Below are positions 1 through 5,616 of a DNA stretch of 5,640 nt, one piece after another. Under the pieces are notes generated by a model that did no database searches, was not told the origin of the DNA, and worked only from the letters and a program-made list of their open reading frames with translations. Both the position numbers and the translations under genes were made by a program. The DNA is taken from positions 1 to 5,640 of the forward strand of contig JANXSB010000182.1 in NCBI GenBank assembly GCA_025352865.1, given 5' to 3'. Each line of letters begins with the position of its first letter. Within the stretch, counting starts at the first letter, position 1. The DNA is from Chthoniobacter sp. GTDB lineage: Bacteria > Verrucomicrobiota > Verrucomicrobiia > Chthoniobacterales > Chthoniobacteraceae.

Positions 1-75
1 GGACGACTGCCAGTTCGCGCTTTGCGTCCACGCGCGCGTCGAGCCGACCGCGGCGTTTGACCAAATGTACGGGCC
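1..75 (-). other. First W...NW unit of a probable autotransporter-associated beta region
   Basis: Residues 1848-1872 read GPYIWSNAAVG, then AWTQSANWQSS, where the window ends. The spacing W-x(10)-W-x(5)-W, with N-W at the end, resembles the first strand of autotransporter-associated beta-strand repeats that often precede a C-terminal anchor in Verrucomicrobia. Only one unit is visible, so this is a weak call, but it implies that much more protein lies beyond the edge. Confidence 0.45.
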
Positions 76-3000
76 GGGACGCAGCGAGAAATTATCGAAC
101 TCCGCAAGCGCCGTGGCCTGCGTCGCGGTCGTGCCGCTGGCGACGGCGAAGCCGAATTGCAATGACGAGGCGAGGCTGGTGAAGGTCGTCGTCGCACCGA
201 CCTGCGTCCACGCGAGGCCGTCGGTGGAGACGTAGCCGGCGAGCGTCGCGCCCGTGCGCACGAGGCGCACCCAGCGCGGGAAGGCGAGGACGGCGAAATT
301 GGTCTGTGCGGCATTTCCTGCGGCGGTCGTGCGGGCGATGAAATGGCCCGTCGCATCCGGCGTGAGGCCGATGAAAGCGTGGCGTGAATTCGCCGCTGTG
401 CCTTCGCGAATCATCAGGCCGGCGAGCGCGGAGGCGTTCGAGTTCGTGAGCGCGACGAGCCGCGCGCGGATGTCCCAATTTCCCGCGAGGGTCTGCGCGG
501 TGAACTGCAGCGAGTCGGTCGCGCCCGCCGTCGAGATGACGCCGCTGCCGCTGACAAAGTACGGCCCGCTGACCGCACCCGCCGTCGTGTTCACCACGTC
601 CGGCCCGGCGTCGAAGTCGCCGCGAATCTGCGCCTCGTTGAGCGCGTAATCATAGATGCGGAACTCGTTGTAGTTCGCATCGATGTTGTTGTCCGGGCTC
701 CACATCGAGCGGCCGAGCCAGTTGTTCACGTCGTTCATTACCGACAGGCCGGAGGTGTCCGCGAGCGTCTGCATGAGCATGCCGTTGCGGTACCAGCGCC
801 AGTTTTTGTCCACGTTATCGTAGGTCAGCACGACGTGGATTTGGGTGGCGTTGAGCGCCGTCCCCGTGGTGTCGCTCCAAATGTCCGTGGTGCCCACCGG
901 GAAATAGTGCGAGAGCCGCTGATCACTCGTCGTGCCGTTGCTCGCGGCGAGGAAAATGTGGTTGGCATCGTCGCCGTTGAAGGTGCCGCCGACGGTCGTG
1001 ACTTCGCCGATGCTCGACGTGCCGAAGTTGAAAATGCGCGCCCAGTTTTGCGTCGTGTTCACCGTCAGCCATGCCTCGTAGGTCGCGCTCGTGTAGCGCG
1101 TGCCGCCCGCGTAGGTGCCGGTGATGAGGCCGTTCGGCAAATCCACGTAGGCCTGCGTGGTGGGCGAGCCGCCGGGCAGGTGCAGTCCATCGCCCGCCGC
1201 GGTAAAGGCCGCGCTCGCGCCAACGACGCTCGCGTTCGCCGTGCCGATGCTGTCCGCGAGGCTTGTGCCGTTCGGCGCACTCGCGCTGGCCGTGCCGGTG
1301 AAGCGGTAACGATGTTTCGGCGCAGCCGAAAGCGTGTCGCTCGCGAGGCCGACGGTGCCGGGCGAACCGACCGCGCCGATGTCCTGCGAAGCCCACGGTG
1401 CGGCGAGCACCGTGCTCGGCGTGTACGGATCGAGCCGGTGCGCGGGGATGGGCCGCTCCAGCGCGCCGCCGGGAAACTGCATGCCCACGCTCATGTGGTC
1501 GCCGCCGCCGCCTTCCTTGTAGAGCGCCTCGATGTAGTAGCGCTGCCCAGCGACGAGCGGGATCGCGGCGGACGTTTGCGACGCGAAAGTCGTCCACGTT
1601 TCAAAAGACGAGTAGCCGTTGATGTAGGCGATTTTTACTTTGCGATCCGGCGTCGCGTCGGTGCTCAGCCACAGCTCGGAGGAGTCGTCGCTCGAGATAT
1701 AGAAAACGTAGCTGCCCGTGACCGGCGCGGTGAACCACGCGCGCCACCTTTCGCCGAAACTGTCCGTGCGGTTTTGCGCGGACTCGAAGTAGGTGGTGAC
1801 AATCGCGCGGCCCGTCGGCGTCTCGGGAAAATTCGCGCTGGCCATGAGGTCGGCCACGCTCGTGCCGCTGCCGATGCCGTCCCACCATTCGCGCAAAATG
1901 CCGCCGCCCGTGCCCGGCTGCGCGAGGATGCGCACGGTCGCGCTGCTCGGCGTGACGACGGTGTAGCCCGCGCCCGCGGCGAGCGTGAGGACGACGGTTT
2001 CCTCGGGCTCGGTCACGCCGTCGTTAATCGGCGCGATGGTGATCGTCGTCGTGGATTGCCCGGCGGGAATCGTCACCGGCGAAGTGAGCGTGGGGTAGTC
2101 CGCGCCGTTGGTCGCTGTGCCGCTGACGGTGAAGGCGACGTTCAGCGCGCTCGTCGTGTCGCCGGTGCGCGTGAAGGTGAAGGTGCCGGTGTCGCCGCCG
2201 GTCTCCGCGGCGGTCGCGTCGGTGGCGACGATGCTGACCTGCGCGGCTTCATTGTCGTGAATGATGACCGTGTCGCTGACCGGCGTGCCGAGCGTGTACG
2301 TGAGCGACGGCGCGAGCGTGGCGACGACGGTTTCATCCGCCTCGGGAATTGTGTCGTCGATGGGCGTGATCGTGACGGTCGTGCTCGCGGCACCCGCCGG
2401 GATCGTCGCGCTCACGCCTGTCGGCTGAAAATCCGCGCCGTAAGTCGCGGTGCCCGTCACGTCGAAAAAAACCGTCAGCGCCGCCGTCGTGTCGCCCGTG
2501 CGCGTGATCGTGAATGTGCCCGTGTCCGGCCCAGTCTCGCTCGCGCTCGCATCGGTCGCGGCGACGGTCACGGTGTTCAGCGGCGTGGGTGGAATGACGG
2601 CGTTGATCGGATCGAGATACGTCGTTTCAATCGGCCGGTGCTGCGCGCCACCGGGGAAGTCCACGCCGACCGCGAGGTTGTCATTGCCGCCGCCTTCCTT
2701 GTGCAGCACCTCGATGTAGTAGCGCTGGCCGGCGGTCAGCGTTTTCGCCGCCGAGGTCTGGCTGGCAAAAGTCGTCCACACGCGCACGCCGGTGGAGCCG
2801 GGGACGGACGCGATCAGCACTTTGTTCGCCGCCGTGGCATCGGTGCTCAGCCACAGTTCCGAGTTGTCGTCGGAGGCGATGAGGAAAGTGTACGCGCCCG
2901 TGGTCGGCGGGCGGAACCACGCGCGCGCGCGCTGCCCGTAGTTGTCCGCGATGTTCGTCCCCGCCTCGAAGAGTCCTTCGAGCGTCGTCACGTAGGTTGG

Positions 3001-5616
3001 CGAATTCGGATACGCCGCGTTCGACGTGAGGTTCGAGACCGGGTTGCCGGAAATGCCGTCCCAATGCTCCAGCGTCACGCCGCCATCCGCCGCCGGCGCG
3101 GTCGCGGTGAAGTCGATATTCACCGCGCTCGGGCCGATGACCACGGGATTCGCAAACTGCGCCGCGAGCGTCCACCCGCTGTGCAGCGCGCTGATCGTAT
3201 AGCTCCCTGCCGCGAGCCCGCCGAGTGAGTAGCGCCCGTCGGAATCGGTGTAAGTAAGGTGGCTCGCCGTGTCCTCGATGAGCACCTCCGCCACGGGCGT
3301 GCCGTCGGCTTTCGCCACGCGTCCGCTGATCGTGAAAGTGGCCGGCGAACCGACGCGGATGACGAGGTTTTGCACGCTCGTCTTCCCCTTCATGTCGCTC
3401 ACGGTGCAGCGCACGGTGTAGTCGCCCGCGCTGCTCCAGCTCTTGGTCTGCACGGCGCTGTTGTTCACGCTCACGTTGCTCGCGTTGACCACGTTTTCGC
3501 CAAAGTCCCACGCATACGCGAGCGGGTCGCCGTCGGGGTCCGATGCCGTCGCCGTGAGCGTGACGGAGACGCCGGTGCCCGGTGTGAAATTGCTCGCCGT
3601 GACCACGGCCACGGGCGCGCTGTTGGTGATCGGCGCGGTGAAATTCACGACCATGTCCAGCCAGTCATCCGGCGCGACACCGCCGCGCGCGATGGGCGTG
3701 ACGGTCATATTTTGCCCCGCGTCCGTGAAGCTGCGCCCGATGAGCAGCGCCGCGTCGCCGTTTCCCGCGGAAGTCAGCGGATTCATGTCGAGCAGTTGGT
3801 CCGCGTCGCTGCCGGGCTGCGTGCGGCAGATCATCGCGCCGTTGTCGGTCGTGAAATCGTGCGTGGTGCCGTTCCAGTTCGGGCGGTACTCCACGTAATA
3901 GACGAGGGCTTCCTTGTAGATGCGCAGCGCGTACGGATGCGTGCTCGTGAGCGTGGATTTGTCGGCGTTGTAAAGGCGGTAGGTGCCGCCCGCGGCGAGT
4001 GAAACCATGTCGGTGGGTTCGAGCCAGTGGATCGTCGCGCGCTCCAGCGTGTCGTAGGCATTCAGCCCCGCCGAACCCATGACGCTGTACTTGCTCCCAT
4101 ACTCGACATGCGTGCCCGCGCCGATGGGCGAGTCGGTGCTCGCCTGCCAGAAGTTCGCATGCCACAGCCCGAGATTGTGCCCCCACTCGTGCAGCATCAC
4201 GCCCGCGCTGTAGCACTTGATCCACGTCCCCTTTCCCCCCACGTAGCCGAGCCCGCAGTAGCCGCCAAAACTGGCCGCGCTATAAACGCACGAGTCGAAA
4301 TCGAAATTCGCATCGGTGTACGGATGCGCTCCACCGCCATCCACATACGCATCCGCCGCGGCCCGCGCTGCCGCGAGCAGCGCGCCGCTCGGGTCGCTCT
4401 GCGCCGCGTAGTAGGCCTCGTTTTGCGGCATGACGAGCGTGGGGGTGAAAGTGAACGTCGCCTCGGTTTTTCCGTACGACCACGCGTGCCATTGATCCAC
4501 CACCGCCTGCAATTGCGTCTGCATGTTTGCATCCGAAGTCGGCTCCGCGACCTGATCGGAAAAGCGCACACGGATGGCGAGCAGCGTCTTGTTTCCTTCG
4601 GTGTACGTCGCCGGCACCACCGGACTCGTATTGCCCGAATTTCCCGTGCCGCCCGCCGCCGCGACGACCAGCCCGTCGGGCGTCTGCAAGTACTGGCCGA
4701 TGTGCCCGTGGCTGCACAGCCAGACGATCTTCACGCCCGTGTCCACCGCCGTCTCGTCGCCCTTGCTCTCCGTCGGTGCGCCCGAAATCGGGCAAACCGC
4801 GTTCGCCACGCCCTGCGCCGCGCGGAGGTCCGCGGCCTCGCTTTTTTCCAGCACCGCGAAACCTTCCTCGCGCACCGCGAGCAGATTCTTCCCATCCGCG
4901 AGTTGCACGCCCACGCCGAGGATCGGCGTCTGCTGACGCGAGATGTCGGCCAGCCGTTTGCCGTAGGTGTAAGCGCGGTAGTCTTTCCCCGCCAGGTTCG
5001 CCGTGCGGTAGATCGGCTCGTCCAGCGTCTGCCCCGGCAAAGGCCGCACCGCCAGCACCATCAGATCCCCTCGCCCGCTCACGCGATGCTCGATCACGTC
5101 AGCGATTTCCGGCGGCAGCGCCTTGCGCAATTCGTATGGCAGCAGCGCCTCGATCGCCGCCTTTGGGTTCTGCCGGATCAGCGCGCCCATCGCATCCCGC
5201 CGCGCCACCGCGAGCGCGCGGCCTTCCGGCAGCAGCGCCGCCTTTTCCTCCACCGCCACCGCCGCATACCGCTCGGCCCACGCGCGAAAACCATCGACCA
5301 CCCCGGCGACCTGCGCCGGTGGCAGCACCACCGCCCGCGCCACCGGTGCCGGCCCCGTCGCACCGGGGCAGCAATCAGTCACCGGCTCGGCGGGAGACGC
5401 TGCATCTTCCTTCACCGCCGCGCCCGCGGGCGCGGCATGAGCTCGAGGCTCCGCCGTCGGAGCGCTCTCCGCAGCCACCGCCGGGCGCACCGGCGCGTGC
5501 CGCTTCCATACGGGGAAAAAAACCGCCGCACCGAGAATCAGCGCGGCGACGAGAATGGAAATACGCCAGGGAAAGGAGGGAGGCATGGGGGTGGGAAGAG
5601 GCTGCAAGTCCAGCAT
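1..5616 (-). CDS. Giant multidomain secreted metallopeptidase, M11 (gametolysin)-like metzincin with PKD, PA14, Calx-beta and LamG modules; 3' end outside window
   Basis: One frame stays open for 1,872 codons from ATG 5616-5614 to base 1, so the C-terminus is missing. Domain order by residue: hydrophobic segment 19-37; Ala/Pro linker 38-102; pro-region 103-270; Cys/His element 275-313; metzincin 340-660 with HEWGHNLGLWH at 476-486 and Met-turn at Met513; PKD 667-755; carboxypeptidase-regulatory-like fold 761-839; PA14 847-1003; Calx-beta 1014-1123 and 1124-1231; PA14 1240-1398; LamG 1434-1671; jelly roll 1672-1847; W...NW unit from 1848. The intact zinc site predicts an active endopeptidase outside the cytoplasm, held near a surface or polymer by the binding modules; the substrate is unknown. 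ATG 5616 is chosen over in-frame ATG 5586 because only the former has a Shine-Dalgarno-like AAGG, and it abuts an upstream TAA. Codon use is uniform, with no sign of a frameshift. The domain families are confident; the exact peptidase family and surface role are inference. Confidence 0.93.
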   Translation of the reverse strand, partial: MLDLQPLPTPMPPSFPWRISILVAALILGAAVFFPVWKRHAPVRPAVAAESAPTAEPRAHAAPAGAAVKEDAASPAEPVTDCCPGATGPAPVARAVVLPPAQVAGVVDGFRAWAERYAAVAVEEKAALLPEGRALAVARRDAMGALIRQNPKAAIEALLPYELRKALPPEIADVIEHRVSGRGDLMVLAVRPLPGQTLDEPIYRTANLAGKDYRAYTYGKRLADISRQQTPILGVGVQLADGKNLLAVREEGFAVLEKSEAADLRAAQGVANAVCPISGAPTESKGDETAVDTGVKIVWLCSHGHIGQYLQTPDGLVVAAAGGTGNSGNTSPVVPATYTEGNKTLLAIRVRFSDQVAEPTSDANMQTQLQAVVDQWHAWSYGKTEATFTFTPTLVMPQNEAYYAAQSDPSGALLAAARAAADAYVDGGGAHPYTDANFDFDSCVYSAASFGGYCGLGYVGGKGTWIKCYSAGVMLHEWGHNLGLWHANFWQASTDSPIGAGTHVEYGSKYSVMGSAGLNAYDTLERATIHWLEPTDMVSLAAGGTYRLYNADKSTLTSTHPYALRIYKEALVYYVEYRPNWNGTTHDFTTDNGAMICRTQPGSDADQLLDMNPLTSAGNGDAALLIGRSFTDAGQNMTVTPIARGGVAPDDWLDMVVNFTAPITNSAPVAVVTASNFTPGTGVSVTLTATASDPDGDPLAYAWDFGENVVNASNVSVNNSAVQTKSWSSAGDYTVRCTVSDMKGKTSVQNLVIRVGSPATFTISGRVAKADGTPVAEVLIEDTASHLTYTDSDGRYSLGGLAAGSYTISALHSGWTLAAQFANPVVIGPSAVNIDFTATAPAADGGVTLEHWDGISGNPVSNLTSNAAYPNSPTYVTTLEGLFEAGTNIADNYGQRARAWFRPPTTGAYTFLIASDDNSELWLSTDATAANKVLIASVPGSTGVRVWTTFASQTSAAKTLTAGQRYYIEVLHKEGGGNDNLAVGVDFPGGAQHRPIETTYLDPINAVIPPTPLNTVTVAATDASASETGPDTGTFTITRTGDTTAALTVFFDVTGTATYGADFQPTGVSATIPAGAASTTVTITPIDDTIPEADETVVATLAPSLTYTLGTPVSDTVIIHDNEAAQVSIVATDATAAETGGDTGTFTFTRTGDTTSALNVAFTVSGTATNGADYPTLTSPVTIPAGQSTTTITIAPINDGVTEPEETVVLTLAAGAGYTVVTPSSATVRILAQPGTGGGILREWWDGIGSGTSVADLMASANFPETPTGRAIVTTYFESAQNRTDSFGERWRAWFTAPVTGSYVFYISSDDSSELWLSTDATPDRKVKIAYINGYSSFETWTTFASQTSAAIPLVAGQRYYIEALYKEGGGGDHMSVGMQFPGGALERPIPAHRLDPYTPSTVLAAPWASQDIGAVGSPGTVGLASDTLSAAPKHRYRFTGTASASAPNGTSLADSIGTANASVVGASAAFTAAGDGLHLPGGSPTTQAYVDLPNGLITGTYAGGTRYTSATYEAWLTVNTTQNWARIFNFGTSSIGEVTTVGGTFNGDDANHIFLAASNGTTSDQRLSHYFPVGTTDIWSDTTGTALNATQIHVVLTYDNVDKNWRWYRNGMLMQTLADTSGLSVMNDVNNWLGRSMWSPDNNIDANYNEFRIYDYALNEAQIRGDFDAGPDVVNTTAGAVSGPYFVSGSGVISTAGATDSLQFTAQTLAGNWDIRARLVALTNSNASALAGLMIREGTAANSRHAFIGLTPDATGHFIARTTAAGNAAQTNFAVLAFPRWVRLVRTGATLAGYVSTDGLAWTQVGATTTFTSLASSLQFGFAVASGTTATQATALAEFDNFSLRPGPYIWSNAAVGSTRAWTQSANWQSS
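76..603 (-). other. Second jelly-roll domain, DUF1349-like
   Basis: Residues 1672-1847 contain SGSGVISTAGATDSLQFTAQ, LAGNWDIRARLVALTNSN, AGLMIREGT, FPRWVRLVRTGATLAGYVST, DGLAWTQVG and the closing AEFDNFSLRP. The order (strand pair, A-G-x-M-I-R, W-x-R-L-x-R-x-G, S-x-D-G-x-x-W, F-D-N-F/V) is that of concanavalin A-like domains annotated DUF1349 or similar, often beside glycan-related modules. The exact family is uncertain. Confidence 0.65.
604..1317 (-). other. LamG/concanavalin A-like jelly-roll domain
   Basis: Residues 1434-1671 start KHRYRFTGTA with DSIGTANASVVG. Typical LamG_3 landmarks follow: YTSATYEAWLTVN, WARIFNFGTSS, IHVVLTYDNVDKNWRWYRNG, VNNWLGRSMW and the end motif YNEFRIYDYALNEAQIRGDF. 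This fold binds sugars or acts as a spacer in secreted bacterial proteins. The fold is clear; the ligand is not. Confidence 0.87.
1318..1422 (-). other. Linker with a DIG motif, possible first strand of a split jelly roll
   Basis: Residues 1399-1433 contain APWASQDIGAVGSPGTVG. I remember W-x-x-x-D-I-G-x-V-G-x-x-G as the opening of a jelly-roll domain in Verrucomicrobia/Planctomycetes proteins, whose remainder resembles residues 1672-1847 here. Read alone, this stretch is just a linker before the LamG domain. Confidence 0.4.
1423..1899 (-). repeat. PA14 domain, copy 2
   Basis: Residues 1240-1398 run from ILREWWDGIGSG to RPIPAHRLDPY, with the Asp-Asp pair at 1310-1311 before SSELWLSTDAT and the block AGQRYYIEALYKEGGG. 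It shares WTTFASQTSAA and AGQRYYIE exactly with copy 1. After KEGGG it is one residue shorter and reads DHMSVGM in place of NDNLAVGV, so ligand specificity may differ. Confidence 0.87.
1924..2247 (-). repeat. Calx-beta domain, copy 2
   Basis: Residues 1124-1231 repeat the same pattern: AAETGGDTGTFTFTRTGDTT, GTATNGADY, TIPAGQSTTTITI, NDGVTEPEETV and the closing strand ATVRIL. The acidic DD of copy 1 is ND here, so calcium binding may differ. The two copies form a likely stiff calcium-dependent rod separating the two PA14 domains. Confidence 0.9.
2248..2577 (-). repeat. Calx-beta domain, copy 1
   Basis: Residues 1014-1123 contain ASETGPDTGTFTITRTGDTT, GTATYGADF, a TIPAG turn, DDTIPEADETV and the closing strand VIIHDNE. 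This is the standard Calx-beta sequence, with acidic residues suited to calcium binding. It is in direct tandem with a second copy, without a linker. Confidence 0.9.
2608..3078 (-). repeat. PA14 domain, copy 1
   Basis: Residues 847-1003 run from VTLEHWDGISG to RPIETTYLDP. Core PA14 landmarks are visible: RARAWFRPPTTGAYTFLIAS, the Asp-Asp pair at 916-917 before SELWLS, and AGQRYYIEVLHKEGGG. In PA14 lectins the Asp-Asp pair helps bind calcium and sugar, so glycan binding is plausible. It is paralogous to the copy at 1423-1899. Confidence 0.87.
3100..3336 (-). other. Carboxypeptidase-regulatory-like beta-sandwich
   Basis: Residues 761-839 read FTISGRVAKADGTPVAEVLI, then a TDSDGRYSLGGLAAGSYTIS stretch and a final strand ending VNIDFTAT. 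The G-R-V, T-D-x-D-G-x-Y and L-x-x-G-x-Y-x-I signatures are those of the CarboxypepD_reg/SpaA-like prealbumin fold, a structural or adhesive module in secreted proteins. Confidence 0.82.
3352..3618 (-). other. PKD domain
   Basis: Residues 667-755 show the PKD pattern: start APVAVV, the loop SDPDGDPLAYAWDFGE at 692-707, then SWSSAGDYTVRCTVSD and the closing strand NLVIRVG. The W-D-F-G motif (703-706) is intact. PKD folds are Ig-like spacers common after catalytic domains of secreted proteases, where they extend the chain or bind protein and polysaccharide surfaces. Confidence 0.88.
3637..4599 (-). other. Metzincin catalytic domain, peptidase M11 (gametolysin/autolysin)-like
   Basis: Residues 340-660 start with a core strand (KTLLAIRVRFSD) and contain HEWGHNLGLWH at 476-486. 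His476, His480 and His486 are the zinc ligands and Glu477 the general base. The Met-turn is SVMGS with Met513, 27 residues after the third His, followed by LNAYDTLERATIHWL, which matches the N-A-x(n)-G/H-W-L stretch seen after the Met-turn in M11. The third ligand is His and not Asp, which argues against family M6. Cys443, Cys454 and Cys468 precede the site and may form disulfides. All key residues are present, so activity is expected. M11 is best known from Chlamydomonas cell-wall lysis; bacterial members are mostly uncharacterised. Confidence 0.85.
4678..4794 (-). other. Cys/His element resembling a YHS/TRASH metal knuckle
   Basis: Residues 275-313 begin with CPISG (Cys275) and continue through GVKIVWLCSHGHIGQYLQTP, with Cys301, His303 and His305. 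YHS/TRASH knuckles have the form C-P-x-x-G, then G-K-x-Y-x-F-C-x-x-x-C and an aromatic/Pro tail; the spacing here is similar, with His305 where the last Cys would be. It sits just before the catalytic domain, so zinc binding, disulfide formation (Cys275-Cys301) or a role in latency are all possible. Assignment rests on pattern only. Confidence 0.4.
4807..5310 (-). other. N-terminal pro-region of the metallopeptidase
   Basis: Residues 103-270 are rich in Ala, Glu, Arg and Leu and look largely helical at first (FRAWAERYAAV, EEKAALLPEGRALAVARR), then become beta-like around SGRGDLMVLAV (180-190) and YRTANLAGKDYRAYTYGKR. Length and position between the export signal and the catalytic domain suit an inhibitory or folding propeptide. 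The wording matches an N-terminal region I remember from other large Verrucomicrobia peptidase-like proteins, but I cannot name a Pfam family. The role as a propeptide is inference. Confidence 0.5.
5506..5562 (-). other. N-terminal hydrophobic segment: signal peptide or membrane anchor
   Basis: Residues 19-37 (ISILVAALILGAAVFFPVW) form an uninterrupted hydrophobic stretch after Arg18. Next come Lys38-Arg39-His40 and a Pro/Ala-rich linker. A signal-peptidase-I-like site could lie at AVAA/ES (after Ala49), rather far from the hydrophobic core. Either cleavage or retention as an anchor is possible. With the shorter start at 5586 the N-region is eight residues long, a more ordinary signal peptide shape. 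Export is inferred mainly from the extracellular modules that follow. Confidence 0.75.

Noticed and set aside
835..3228. A 797-codon open frame on the plus strand
   Set aside because: It lies wholly antisense to the well-supported multidomain frame, is dominated by Arg, Ala, Gly and Val, and has no recognisable domain. Its length follows from GC-rich codons on the other strand.
2681..3511. Long minus-strand open frame (276 codons) in another frame
   Set aside because: It overlaps the PKD, carboxypeptidase-regulatory-like and PA14 coding region, and its product is Arg/His/Gly-rich low complexity. It is a frame shadow.
4280..4795. Minus-strand open frame (171 codons) overlapping the protease region
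   Set aside because: The overlapping main frame encodes the start of the metzincin domain and the Cys/His element; this frame shows only Arg/Gly/Ala-rich sequence.
5063..5074. RGD tripeptide (Arg182-Gly183-Asp184) as an integrin-binding motif
   Set aside because: It lies in the pro-region inside SGRGDL, which looks like a structural strand start. A tripeptide alone is expected by chance in a protein this long.
5516..5522. Run of seven A (T7 in the coding strand) within the hydrophobic segment, with a second run at 2465-2471, as phase-variation tracts
   Set aside because: Seven bases is short for a slipping tract, both runs encode sensible Phe-containing sequence, and the frame is intact through them.
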